This document shows, piece after piece, positions 19,278 through 27,957 of a stretch of 64,000 bases of DNA (position 1 is its first letter; every line of letters begins with the position of its first letter). The position numbers were made by a program, and so were the translations under genes. The DNA comes from Streptomyces sp. WMMC500 (GTDB taxonomy: Bacteria; Actinomycetota; Actinomycetes; Streptomycetales; Streptomycetaceae), in NCBI RefSeq assembly GCF_027497195.1, contig NZ_CP114905.1, positions 8,038,001-8,102,000 on the forward strand, given 5' to 3'. Under the pieces are notes generated by a model that made no database searches, was not told the DNA's origin, and saw only the letters and a program-made list of their open reading frames with translations.

Positions 19278-20389
19278 TCCCCGTCCTGGAGATCGGCGGC
19301 ACCCACGTCACCGCCGCGCTGGTCTCCCCGCGGACCGCCGCCGTGGCCACCCGCGTGCGGCGCCCGCTGGACGCGCAGGCCCGCGCCGGGGACATCCTCG
19401 GCGCGGTCCTGCGCTGCGCGCGCCGCCTGCCGGCCGCGCCGGCGGGGGCGCGGTGGGGCGTGGCCGTGCCCGGGCCCTTCGACTACGCGAAGGGCGTCGC
19501 GCTCTTCGCGGACGTCGGCAAGTTCGACGCGCTGTACGGGGTGGACGTGCGGGCGGCACTGCTCGACGGGCTGCCGGGAAACCCGTCGGACGTCGCCTTC
19601 CGCAACGACGCGCACGCCTTCCTCGCCGGGGAGTGGACCGCCGGTGCCGCCCGCGGCCACACCCGCGCGGTCGGCATCACCCTCGGCACGGGCGTCGGCT
19701 CGGCGTTCCTCGCGGACGGCGCGCTGCGCACGACGGGCCCGGGGGTGCCGCCGGAGGGCCGGATGGACCTGACCCGGACCGGCGGCAGGCCGCTGGAGGA
19801 GGTCGTCTCCCGCCGGGCGATCCTGTCCCGGTACGGCGCCGCCGCCGGCGCGGCCGTCGACGTACGCGAGATCGCGGAACGGGCGCGGGCGGGGGAGGAG
19901 CGGGCGCGCCGGGTGCTCGACGCGGCGTTCGGCGCGCTCGGCGCCGAACTGGGCCCGCGGCTGGCGGCGTTCCGCGCCACGGTGCTGGTCGTCGGCGGCT
20001 CGATGGCGGAGTCCTGGGACCTGGTCGCGCCGCCGCTGGCCGCCGCCCTGGCGGCGGGCGGCTGGCACCCGGCGGTGGAGGGAGCGGTGAGCCCCACCGA
20101 CGCCGTGCCACCGCGCGGCGAGCACGGGGGCGACGTCCCCGGTGCGTCGCACCCCGACAGTCGGCCGCGAGCCGTCAGCCCGGCGCGCCACGCCCCCTCG
20201 GCCGGCGGCCCGCCGCTTCGCGGCGAGAGCGACGCGGCGCGGGAGACGAGCCGTACGCCCTCCGGGTCTCGTCCCGGCGACCCGCCCGGCCCCGCCGGGC
20301 CTCAGGTGGCCCGCCTGTTGGTACGTGCCCTGCTCGGCGAGGACGCCGGGCTGATCGGGGCCGCCGCCGCGGCCGGGGGTGCCGGATGA
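19274..20389 (+). CDS. ROK-family sugar kinase with an in-frame insertion near the C-terminus
   Basis: 371 residues from TTG overlapping the previous stop (TTGA). Kinase motifs are VLEIGGTHVTAALV (phosphate loop), VAVPGPFDY, FRNDAHAFLAGE with the catalytic aspartate, and GITLGTGVGSAFLADG. The usual ROK zinc cluster CxCGxxGC is absent. It would phosphorylate the released hexose, probably mannose. The last conserved block, GEDAGLIGAAAAA, is separated from the rest by a roughly 65-residue Pro/Gly/Arg/Ser-rich stretch (about residues 277-340). That stretch has no counterpart in the family and keeps the frame. Confidence 0.78.
   Translation: MIPVLEIGGTHVTAALVSPRTAAVATRVRRPLDAQARAGDILGAVLRCARRLPAAPAGARWGVAVPGPFDYAKGVALFADVGKFDALYGVDVRAALLDGLPGNPSDVAFRNDAHAFLAGEWTAGAARGHTRAVGITLGTGVGSAFLADGALRTTGPGVPPEGRMDLTRTGGRPLEEVVSRRAILSRYGAAAGAAVDVREIAERARAGEERARRVLDAAFGALGAELGPRLAAFRATVLVVGGSMAESWDLVAPPLAAALAAGGWHPAVEGAVSPTDAVPPRGEHGGDVPGASHPDSRPRAVSPARHAPSAGGPPLRGESDAARETSRTPSGSRPGDPPGPAGPQVARLLVRALLGEDAGLIGAAAAAGGAG
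20101..20305 (+). repeat. Low-complexity in-frame insertion inside the ROK kinase gene
   Basis: About 205 bp encode a Pro/Arg/Ser/Gly/Ala-rich segment that splits the conserved C-terminal end of the ROK kinase fold. Base composition is as GC-rich as the neighbours, and I see no terminal repeats or target duplication. It may be a disordered loop gained by local expansion or a small inserted element; the borders are approximate. Confidence 0.45.
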
Positions 20390-21462
20390 CGCCGCGCGCC
20401 GGTGCCGGCGGCGCGGGCGGCGGCAGCGGCGGCCCGCCGGGCGCGCGGGAGGCGCAGCCCACGCTGCGGGACGTCGCGGAACGCGCCGCCGTCAGCGCCA
20501 TGACCGTCTCCCGCGTCCTGCGCGACGACCCCAGGGTGCTGCCCGCCACCGCCGCCCGCGTCCGCGCCGCCGTCGCCGAACTCGGCTACCGGCGCAACGA
20601 GGTCGCCCGCAGCCTCCGCCTCGGCAGCGGCACCGGACTCGTCGGCCTCGTCGTCACCAACCTCGCCAACCCCTTCTACTCCCGCCTCGCCCTCGGCGTC
20701 GACTCCGTCGTCGCCCGGCACGGCCTGAAGGCCGTCATCGGCAACACCGGCCAGGACCCCGACACCGAACGCAGCCTCGTCGAGGACCTCGTCGCCCGCC
20801 GCGTCGACGGCATCGTCGCCGTCCCCGCCGGCGTCGACCAGCGGCACCTGGCCGCAGCCGCGGCCGAGGGCGTGCCCGTCGTGCTGGCCAGCCGGCCGCC
20901 CGCCGGGTTCGCCGCCGACCACGTCCTCGTCGACGACTACGGCGGCGCCCGCGCGGCGACCGAGCGGCTGCTCGCCGCCGGGCACCGCCGCATCGGCTTC
21001 CTCGGCTCCCCGCCCGCCGTCTACACCGGCACCGAGCGGCTCCGCGGCTACGCCGCCGCGCTCGCCGGCGCCGGGCTGCCCGTCGACGACATTTACGTAC
21101 GGCAGGGGCAGCAGCAGACCGCGGAAGCCGCCCGCGCCGCCGCCGGGCTGCTCGCGCTGCCCGACCCGCCGACCGCGCTGTTCTGCTCCAACAACCGCAA
21201 CACCATCGGCGCCTTCCGCGCCATCCGCGCGGCGGGCACCGCCACCGCGCTCGCCGGCTTCGACGACTTCGAGATGGCCGACACCCTCGGACTGCCGCTC
21301 ACGCTCGTCGCGTACGACACCGACGAACTCGGCCGCGAAGCCGGCCGCCTGCTCCTCGCCCGCCTCCGCGAACGCGCCGGCGGGGGCGCCGCACCGGCGC
21401 CGCCGGAACGCCGGACCATGGTCCCGACCACCCTCGTCGCCTACGGCACCTCCGACCCGTGA
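20386..21462 (+). CDS. LacI-family transcriptional repressor of the mannoside operon
   Basis: 358 residues. After a Gly-rich 24-residue leader comes the LacI HTH (PTLRDVAERAAVSAMTVSRVLRDD), the hinge (YRRNEVARSLRLGSG) and a periplasmic-binding-protein-like sensor domain containing GLVVTNLANPFYS and AGFDDFEMAD. The ATG overlaps the kinase stop as ATGA, so it is made in step with the operon. The likely target is the inverted repeat at 11061-11078. The inducer is probably a mannose-containing sugar or phosphate. Confidence 0.88.
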   Translation: MTPRAGAGGAGGGSGGPPGAREAQPTLRDVAERAAVSAMTVSRVLRDDPRVLPATAARVRAAVAELGYRRNEVARSLRLGSGTGLVGLVVTNLANPFYSRLALGVDSVVARHGLKAVIGNTGQDPDTERSLVEDLVARRVDGIVAVPAGVDQRHLAAAAAEGVPVVLASRPPAGFAADHVLVDDYGGARAATERLLAAGHRRIGFLGSPPAVYTGTERLRGYAAALAGAGLPVDDIYVRQGQQQTAEAARAAAGLLALPDPPTALFCSNNRNTIGAFRAIRAAGTATALAGFDDFEMADTLGLPLTLVAYDTDELGREAGRLLLARLRERAGGGAAPAPPERRTMVPTTLVAYGTSDP

Positions 21463-21493
21463 GGGGTTCCGCGCCCTCGACCCCTTCTGCCCA

Positions 21494-21515
21494 TGTAACA
21501 TCCGCTATCTGGATG
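21494..21515 (+). promoter_or_regulatory. Candidate IclR-regulator site before the iclR gene at 21568
   Basis: TGTAACATCCG at 21494-21504 resembles TGCAACATGCGG found twice around the second iclR gene (32121 and 32250). It overlaps an inverted pair CATCC-N7-GGATG at 21499-21515. It lies 53 bp before the ATG and could be an autoregulatory site. Confidence 0.4.
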
Positions 21516-21567
21516 AGCCATCTTCCCGTCGACGGGAACGGGGCCGGGACCGGGAACGGAGGTCGCG

Positions 21568-22368
21568 ATGGCGGCAACGGGAGGCACCGCGTCGGGCACG
21601 CAGAGCGTCGAGCGCGCCCTGTCGCTGCTGTCGTACTTCACCGACGAGCAGCCCGAACGGCGCATCGCCGAACTCGTCGAGCTGAGCGGCCTCGGCCAGT
21701 CCACGGTCTCCCGGCTGGTCGCGGCCCTGGAGTCGCTGGGCTACCTCGTCCGCGACGAGCGCAGCGGCCTGCACCGCATCGGCCCCAAGGTCGTCGAGCT
21801 CGCCGGCGTCGCCCTCAACCAGTCCACCGTCCACCGCGCCGCCCGCCAGGTCGCCCAGAACCTCGCCCACGAACTCGGCCTCGGCGCCAACGTCGCCGAG
21901 CGTCACGGCGACCGCATGTTCTATCTGTGCCACTTCGAAGGCCCCCTCGCGCCGCGGACCTTCACCCTCACCGGCCGCTCCGCGCCGCTGCACGCCACCG
22001 CCATGGGCAAGGCGCTGCTCTCCGGCCTGCCGGAGGACGAGGTCCGCGACGTCATGGGCCCGGACTACCCCGCGTACACCGGCAAGACCATCACCGGCCT
22101 CGCCGGGCTGCTCGACGCGCTGGCGGAGACCCGGGCCCGCGGCTACGCCACCGAGGTCGAGGAACTGGCCTTCGGCCGCGCCTGCCTCGCCGCGCCCGTA
22201 CGCGACCGCTCCGGCGCGGTCGTCGCCGCGCTGTCCGTCTCCGGCTCGCTGTCCACGATGGACCTGACGGCCCGTCAGGACACGCTCGCGGCCCGGACCG
22301 TCGAGTACGCCGACCAGATCTCCACCGGCCTCGGCTTCCTCGCCCACGCCCGCCCCGCCGCCCCCTGA
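21568..22368 (+). CDS. IclR-family transcriptional regulator
   Basis: 266 residues. The winged helix covers roughly residues 10-75 (QSVERALSLLSYF, then GLGQSTVSRLVAALESLGYL). The ligand domain has the IclR features PLHATAMGKALLSGL, GYATEVEELAFGRACLAAPVRD and ALSVSG. It is closely similar along its length to the IclR encoded at 31222-32097, including GLGANVA and the YATEVEELA block, so the two are paralogues. It stands alone, 105 bp after lacI and before the STAND gene. Its target is not evident beyond possible self-control. Confidence 0.85.
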   Translation: MAATGGTASGTQSVERALSLLSYFTDEQPERRIAELVELSGLGQSTVSRLVAALESLGYLVRDERSGLHRIGPKVVELAGVALNQSTVHRAARQVAQNLAHELGLGANVAERHGDRMFYLCHFEGPLAPRTFTLTGRSAPLHATAMGKALLSGLPEDEVRDVMGPDYPAYTGKTITGLAGLLDALAETRARGYATEVEELAFGRACLAAPVRDRSGAVVAALSVSGSLSTMDLTARQDTLAARTVEYADQISTGLGFLAHARPAAP

Positions 22369-22474
22369 CCGGAGCCTCGGCTCAGGCGCCCAAGCCCGCC
22401 CGGGTGCTCCCTGTGCGGCTACTGGCTGCGCTGTTACCGTGGCGTTCGGTCATCAGGACCCAGAAGGAGCACGG

Positions 22475-25330
22475 GTGTTGGAGCAGACCCTGGCGGCGCT
22501 GGCCATGGCCGGCGGTACCGCGGTGGTGGAAGCGGCGGGCACGGACCTGTGGGGCGGGTTCCGCGACGCGATGGCCCGGTGGTTCGGCCGCGGCGACGAC
22601 CGCCGCGAGCAGGCCGAACTGGAGCGCCTGGACCGCACCGCAGCCGAGCTGGAGTGCGGGCAGGGCGCCGGCGACGAGCGGGCCCGCGTCCGCCAGGAGG
22701 TGTCCTGGCAGACCCGCATCGAATCCCTCCTGGAGGACCTCGACGGGCCGGCCCGTGCCGCCGCCGCCGAGGACCTGCGCGCCCTGCTGACCGCACACGG
22801 CCCGCAGGGCCACGTCACGGCCGCCGCCGGCGGACTGGCGGTCGGCGGCGACCTGACCGTACGGGCCGAGACGGGTTCGATCGCGGCCGGGGTGGTCCAG
22901 GGCGCCGTACGGCTCACCCCGGCCCCGCCGCGGGCCCCCCGCCCGGCGACGACGCCGGCGCCCGGCCAGGACGCGGTCTACGCCGCGGGCAACAGCGTCG
23001 CCATCGGCAGCGTCGGCCAGGTCGTCTACCAGCAGGCGCCCAGGTCCGCGGTGAACTGGCCGCACCAGGTGGGCATCGTGCCCCGGGCGGCCGAGCACTT
23101 CCGGGACCGCGCGGCACTGCGCCGGCTGCAGCGGCCCGCGACGGACGGCGCCGCCATCCCCGCCCAGGTGCTGGCGGGAGCCGGCGGCGTGGGCAAGACC
23201 CAGCTCGCCGCCCAGCACGCCCGCGCGCTCTTCCAGACCGGGCAACTCGACCTGCTCGTCTGGGTCACCGCCACCACCCGCTCCGCGATCGTCGAGGCGT
23301 ACGCCCAGGCCGCCGAGGAGGTCCTGGGCGCCGATCCCGCCGACCCGGAGCGGGCCACGCGCAAGTTCCTCACCTGGCTCGAACCCCACCCCGGCCACCC
23401 CCGCTGGCTGGTCGTGCTCGACGACGTCGCCGACCCCGCGGACCTGCGCGGCCTCTGGCCCCCCGTCAGCGCCCAGGGGTTCACCCTGGTCACCACCCGC
23501 CGCCGCGACGCGGCCCTCAGCGGCACCACGCGCCGCATGCTGCCCGTCGACCTGTTCACACCCGAGGAAGCGGCCACCTACCTCGCCACCGCCCTGGCCG
23601 ACCACGCCCCGCCCCCGGCGCACGAGTCCCGGGCCCTGGCCGCCGACCTCGGCTACCTGCCGCTCGCGCTGTCCCAGGCAGCCGCGTACCTCATCGACGC
23701 CGGCATGGACATCCCCGGCTACCGCCGGCTGCTCGCCGACCGGGCCCACAGCCTCGCCGAATCGCTGCCCGACCCGTCCGGGCTCCCCGACGACCAGGGC
23801 ACCACGGTGGCCGCCGCCTGGGTCCTGTCCGTGGAGCGGGCCGAGGGGATACGCCCGGCCGGCCTGGCGCGCCCCATGCTCGGCCTCGCCGCGATGCTGG
23901 ACCCCAACGGCATACCCGAGTCCATCCTCACCCCCGCGCCCGTCCTCGAGCACCTCCACGCGGCCGGCGGCGAACCCACGTCCGACGGCTCCTTCCCCCG
24001 GCGCCGCGACGCCATCGGCGCCCTGCGCGCCCTGCACCGCCTCAGCCTCATTGACCACGCCCCCGGCACCCCCCGCGCCGTCCGCATCCACCAGCTCACC
24101 CAACGGGCCGTACGGGACTCTCTCGCGCCCGGCGAATACCGCGGGCTCGCCCGGATCGCGGCCGACTCCCTGCTCGCGGCCTGGCCCGCCCTCGAACGCG
24201 ACCCCGAACTCGCCCAGGCCCTGCGCGCCAACGCCGACGTCCTGGCCCGGCACGCCCACGAGGCCCTGTGGCAGCCCCGCGGCCACCCCGTGCTCTTCCG
24301 CGCCGGGCTGAGCCTCGCCGAGTCCGGCCAGGCCACCGCCGCCGTCGCCTCCTGCCGGCAACTCGCCGACACCGCCCACCGGCGCCTCGGCCCCGACCAC
24401 CCCCAGACGCTCGGCGCCCGGCACGCCCTCGGCTACCTGCGCGGCGAGGCCGGCGACCCCGCGGGCGCCGCCGCGGCCCTCGGCGAACTGCGCGACCACA
24501 TGGCGCGCGCCCTGGGCCCCGACCACCTCCAGACCCTGGGCGTACGCCACGACCACGGCCACTGGCGGGGCGAGAGGGGGGACGCCGCCGGCGCCGCGTC
24601 GGTCTTCGCCGAACTCCACGCGGACCGCGAAAGGACCCTGGGCCCCGGCCACGCGCACACCACCGCCGCGTGGCACGGCATGGCCCGCTGGCGGGGGATC
24701 GCGGGCGACCCGGCCGGCGCCGCCGCCGCGTTCACCGAACTGCACGCGAACGGGCTGCGGGCCCTGGGCCCCGAGCACCCCCGGGTCCTCGCCGCTCGGC
24801 ACGCCCTCGGGCACTGGCGGGGGCGGGCAGGCGATCCGGCGGGCGCCGTGGCCGTCCTCGGCGACCTGCGCGACCACATGGTGCGCGTGCTGGGCCCCGG
24901 CCACCCCCAGACGCTGGCGACCTGGCGGGATCTCGCCCTGTGGCGGGGCGAGGCGGGTGACCCGGCCGACGCCGTCGCCGAACTGACCGAGGTGCTCCAA
25001 CACCTGCTCGGTGTCCGGGAACCCGACCGCGAGGACGTGCCGGGGGCGCGCAGAGACCTCCCCTACTGGACCGGGGAGACGGCGGAGGCCGACGGCCTGG
25101 TCGCCGGGCTGGCCGACCTGGTCGAGCACACCCTGCGAAGCGTCGGCCCCGACCATCCCCACACCCTCGGCGTCCGGCAGGACCTCGCCAACTGGCAGGG
25201 GCGGGCCGGGAACCCGGCCGCGGCCGTCGACGCCCTGACGGAACTGCTCACGGACAGGGAACGGCTCCTGGGCCCCGGCCACCCCGACACCCTGGCCGTC
25301 CGGCGAGACCTCGGCCGCTGGCGGCAGTGA
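22475..25330 (+). CDS. STAND-type NTPase (NB-ARC-like) with C-terminal 42-residue repeats
   Basis: 951 residues from GTG with GAAGGAGC just upstream. N-terminus (1-110): helical and charged, starting AMAGGTAVVEAAGTDLW, with no family I can name. Residues 115-200: Gly/Val/Ala-rich, beta-like and low in complexity. The NTPase has a P-loop GAGGVGKT at 235-242, Walker B WLVVLDD at 311-317, a sensor-like LVTTRRRD and the STAND motif GYLPLAL. From about residue 625 there are seven or more units of 42 residues (consensus LGPxHPxTL..R..L..WRGEAGDPAGA), of kinesin-light-chain/TPR type. Such proteins sense a signal through the repeats and oligomerise; many are immune or regulatory switches. The effector output here is unknown. 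Confidence 0.78.
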   Translation: MLEQTLAALAMAGGTAVVEAAGTDLWGGFRDAMARWFGRGDDRREQAELERLDRTAAELECGQGAGDERARVRQEVSWQTRIESLLEDLDGPARAAAAEDLRALLTAHGPQGHVTAAAGGLAVGGDLTVRAETGSIAAGVVQGAVRLTPAPPRAPRPATTPAPGQDAVYAAGNSVAIGSVGQVVYQQAPRSAVNWPHQVGIVPRAAEHFRDRAALRRLQRPATDGAAIPAQVLAGAGGVGKTQLAAQHARALFQTGQLDLLVWVTATTRSAIVEAYAQAAEEVLGADPADPERATRKFLTWLEPHPGHPRWLVVLDDVADPADLRGLWPPVSAQGFTLVTTRRRDAALSGTTRRMLPVDLFTPEEAATYLATALADHAPPPAHESRALAADLGYLPLALSQAAAYLIDAGMDIPGYRRLLADRAHSLAESLPDPSGLPDDQGTTVAAAWVLSVERAEGIRPAGLARPMLGLAAMLDPNGIPESILTPAPVLEHLHAAGGEPTSDGSFPRRRDAIGALRALHRLSLIDHAPGTPRAVRIHQLTQRAVRDSLAPGEYRGLARIAADSLLAAWPALERDPELAQALRANADVLARHAHEALWQPRGHPVLFRAGLSLAESGQATAAVASCRQLADTAHRRLGPDHPQTLGARHALGYLRGEAGDPAGAAAALGELRDHMARALGPDHLQTLGVRHDHGHWRGERGDAAGAASVFAELHADRERTLGPGHAHTTAAWHGMARWRGIAGDPAGAAAAFTELHANGLRALGPEHPRVLAARHALGHWRGRAGDPAGAVAVLGDLRDHMVRVLGPGHPQTLATWRDLALWRGEAGDPADAVAELTEVLQHLLGVREPDREDVPGARRDLPYWTGETAEADGLVAGLADLVEHTLRSVGPDHPHTLGVRQDLANWQGRAGNPAAAVDALTELLTDRERLLGPGHPDTLAVRRDLGRWRQ

Positions 25331-25332
25331 CA

Positions 25333-25358
25333 CCGGGCCCCGGGCCCCGGGCCCCGGG
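25333..25358. repeat. Tandem 7-bp CCGGGCC repeat after the STAND gene
   Basis: Three full copies and one partial copy of CCGGGCC follow directly after the stop codon. The array is self-complementary and could fold into a hairpin. It may help end transcription. Confidence 0.6.
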
Positions 25359-25414
25359 CGCTGCGGCCCCGCAGCCTCGCGGTGACGCGGGCGCGGTCCC
25401 GCGCACCCGCGGGT

Positions 25415-25452
25415 GAGCCCGGTCCCGGGGTGCGGCCCTCGGGACCGGGCTC
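25415..25452. terminator. Bidirectional hairpin between the STAND gene and the GH31 gene
   Basis: A perfect 13-bp stem, GAGCCCGGTCCCG pairing with CGGGACCGGGCTC, encloses a 12-base loop. It lies between two convergent genes, 85 bp past one stop and 58 bp past the other, so it can serve both directions. Confidence 0.65.
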
Positions 25453-25509
25453 CGGCGGCCGTCGGCCGAACCCTCGACGGCGACGGCCGCCCGCTTCACC
25501 TGGAGGCGC

Positions 25510-27957
25510 TCACGGCCTCCCGCCCACCAGCCGGTAGTCGTGCCCCGCGCGCAGCGGGAACCCGACCGCGCCGGTGACGGGGTCCACGGAGAAGTCGACC
25601 GCGCGGGAGGCGGTCGTGTCCAGCACCTTCAGCGACTTCGCATGCCAGCCCGCGTTCGCGTTCACGATCCTCGAACTCCGCTCCCCGTCACCGTAGTCGT
25701 ACACCGAGTCCCGCGTCACCGGGAAAACCTGCGCCGTGAGCCGCGCCGACGAGCCCGCGTCCACCCGCCGCACCAGCACGCCCTTCCCGCCGACGAACGC
25801 CGGCACGTCACCCCGGGCCACCTCGTGGCCGGTCAGCGTCACCGGACCCTCGTGCCGCTCGCCGGTGTTGACGTCGATCCACGTCCCCGCCGGCAGGTAC
25901 ACGTCCCGCCCGGTCGCCGTCGCGAAGTCCGACCCCCACACCGGCGCCGCGAGCAGCGACTCACCGAGCATCCACTGGTAGCGCCGGGTCGACTCGTCGA
26001 CGAGCCCGTACGTCTCCTCGTCGGCCGGGTACGCCAGGTGCAGCGGCGTCATCGCGTACGGGAAGCCGGAGGCGTGGCCGTCGAGGACCGCGTCGTAGAT
26101 GTACGGGTGCAGCGAGTCGTGCCACAGCGCCAGCTTCTTCGCGTCCGCCGCCACGTCCTCCCCGAACACCCACGGCCCCTGGCCGAAGCCCAGCACCGGG
26201 GTGAGCGCGTTGAACTGCACGTTGCGGGCGAAGTACGCCCGGTACGCCGGGTCGGTCGGCTCCGCCTTGCCGGGGGTGCCGCCGACGAAGTCCGGATAGA
26301 GGTTGCCGAAGCCTGCGGCGGCGATGTTCAGCAGGTTCACCGGCATCCGGTCCGGGTCCTCGTGGTACACCGCGCCCGTGCCGTAGATCGTGTCGTTGAT
26401 ACGCGCCCAGTCACCGGGCAGCGAGTAGGCCGTGTTGCGGACCATCACGGCGTCCCCGGCGTCGTGCAGCGCCTTCAGCAGCGCGTTCCAGTTCCCGTCC
26501 CGCCACAGGTCGGGGCTGTAGAGCATGGTGTCCTCCTTCCACCCGTCCACACCCCACGCCCGGGTCCGCGCCACGTACCAGTCCACGGCCTCCGGTTTCC
26601 GGCCGTCCAGCACGTACGACGCACCGGAGGGGAACTGCGCCCTGGTGACCTTCACCGGCTCGCCGTCCGCGCCCGTCAGCAGATAGCCCTTGCGCCGGGC
26701 CTCCGCCATGAAGCCGCCGTCGGTGACCGGGTTGTGGTTGCCGCCGTCCTCCGCCGCGGCCTTGAAGTTGTTGCGGGCACCGAGCAGCAGCGCCACGTCG
26801 TTCTCCGCGAAGAGCCGCTTCAGCGCCTCCGGGTCCGGGTAGCGAGGGTTGGGCAGCCCGTCGTCGCGGCCCTCCTCGGCGGTGTCGTCCCACATGCCGA
26901 AGGAGTTCGTCGTGCCCTCCGCCGGGTCGCCCCGCTCGCCCGGCCAGAAGCCGGAGCCGACCACGCCCCAGCCCAGGGGATAGCCGTGGGCGAGGAAGTC
27001 CCGCACGGTGCCCTCCACCGACGACTGGTACGTGTTCCAGCCCAGCGCCCCGTACGCCTCCCAGCCCAGCTCGAACATCCGCGGCCGGGGCTTCGCGTCC
27101 ACGTAGCCGGCGGCGTGCCTGGCCCGGCGGTAGTCCGCGTAGAGCTGCTTGACGTCCGTACCGAGGAAGTAGTGCAGCCCGTCGACGCCGTCGGCGCCCG
27201 CCACCCCCAGCCGGTTCTCCGTCGCCGTCAGGCCGACGCGCTTCTGCCCCTCTGTGAACAGCACCTCGGCGAAACTCTGCCGCGGGAAGACCGCGAACGT
27301 CGACACGAAGCGCTTGCAGGAGCCCTGGTTGGTGACGTTGTCCAGCACCAGCCCGGTCAGCTCGGCCCGCGGGCGCGCCTCCACCCTGCCGCTGCACGGG
27401 GTGCCGGTCTCCGGCCGGCCGTCCCCGAACGAGCCGTGGTCGCCCAGCCCGTACGCCGGGCCGACGTGCCCCGTGCGCAGGTCGACCGTGCTCGACCCGG
27501 GCACCCTGGTCACCGCCACGCCCACCGAGCGGGCCCGCGGCCGCAGCACGACGCGCATCGCATCGCCGTCGGCGAGCCGCACGTCCAGCACCGCCGCCGA
27601 CCGGCCCGCCGTGACGAGCCGGACGGACTCCGCGTCCGCGAACTCCGCGTCTCCCGGGCTCTTCACCCGCAGCCCGGACACGGCGTGCGGCGGCGCCACG
27701 GCCGTGCCGTCGCGCCGCTCGAAGCCGTAGCGGAAGCCGTCCTGCGCGATCGTCATCCGGTACGTCGCGCCCGTGACGACCAGGCCGGGCCCCCGCTCGG
27801 TGACGCGGTACCCCACCGGGCTTCCCGCCGACCCCGCCACGCCGGGGACCCCGGCCCCCAGTTCCGCGGGCGCCGGCTGCGCCGCCTGCGCGAGCGGCAG
27901 CGCCGGCAGCAGCGTACGGCGCACCGCGCGCGCTCTGCGACCTCTGCGCACGCTCAC
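25510..27957 (-). CDS. Glycoside hydrolase family 31 enzyme (alpha-glycosidase)
   Basis: 815 residues from a GTG that overlaps the binding-protein stop (GTGA). The GH31 barrel begins after an N-terminal beta domain (about 45-290), with GWEAYGALGWNTYQ. The probable nucleophile is the aspartate of VDGWKEDTM, and RNTAYSLPGDWARIND fits the acid/base region. The C-terminal beta domain includes SLLAAPVWGSDFATATGRDVYLPAGTWID, typical of GH31. A basic N-terminus followed by a weakly hydrophobic Leu/Ala stretch may be a signal peptide, but it is poor, so location is uncertain. GH31 members cleave alpha-glucosides, xylosides or galactosides. Substrate here would be the sugar taken up by the same operon. 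Confidence 0.82.
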   Translation of the reverse strand: MSVRRGRRARAVRRTLLPALPLAQAAQPAPAELGAGVPGVAGSAGSPVGYRVTERGPGLVVTGATYRMTIAQDGFRYGFERRDGTAVAPPHAVSGLRVKSPGDAEFADAESVRLVTAGRSAAVLDVRLADGDAMRVVLRPRARSVGVAVTRVPGSSTVDLRTGHVGPAYGLGDHGSFGDGRPETGTPCSGRVEARPRAELTGLVLDNVTNQGSCKRFVSTFAVFPRQSFAEVLFTEGQKRVGLTATENRLGVAGADGVDGLHYFLGTDVKQLYADYRRARHAAGYVDAKPRPRMFELGWEAYGALGWNTYQSSVEGTVRDFLAHGYPLGWGVVGSGFWPGERGDPAEGTTNSFGMWDDTAEEGRDDGLPNPRYPDPEALKRLFAENDVALLLGARNNFKAAAEDGGNHNPVTDGGFMAEARRKGYLLTGADGEPVKVTRAQFPSGASYVLDGRKPEAVDWYVARTRAWGVDGWKEDTMLYSPDLWRDGNWNALLKALHDAGDAVMVRNTAYSLPGDWARINDTIYGTGAVYHEDPDRMPVNLLNIAAAGFGNLYPDFVGGTPGKAEPTDPAYRAYFARNVQFNALTPVLGFGQGPWVFGEDVAADAKKLALWHDSLHPYIYDAVLDGHASGFPYAMTPLHLAYPADEETYGLVDESTRRYQWMLGESLLAAPVWGSDFATATGRDVYLPAGTWIDVNTGERHEGPVTLTGHEVARGDVPAFVGGKGVLVRRVDAGSSARLTAQVFPVTRDSVYDYGDGERSSRIVNANAGWHAKSLKVLDTTASRAVDFSVDPVTGAVGFPLRAGHDYRLVGGRP

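Noticed and set aside
25333..25358. CCGGGCC tandem repeat considered as part of a mobile element.
   Set aside because: It has no flanking inverted repeats or transposase and is best seen as part of a 3' end structure.
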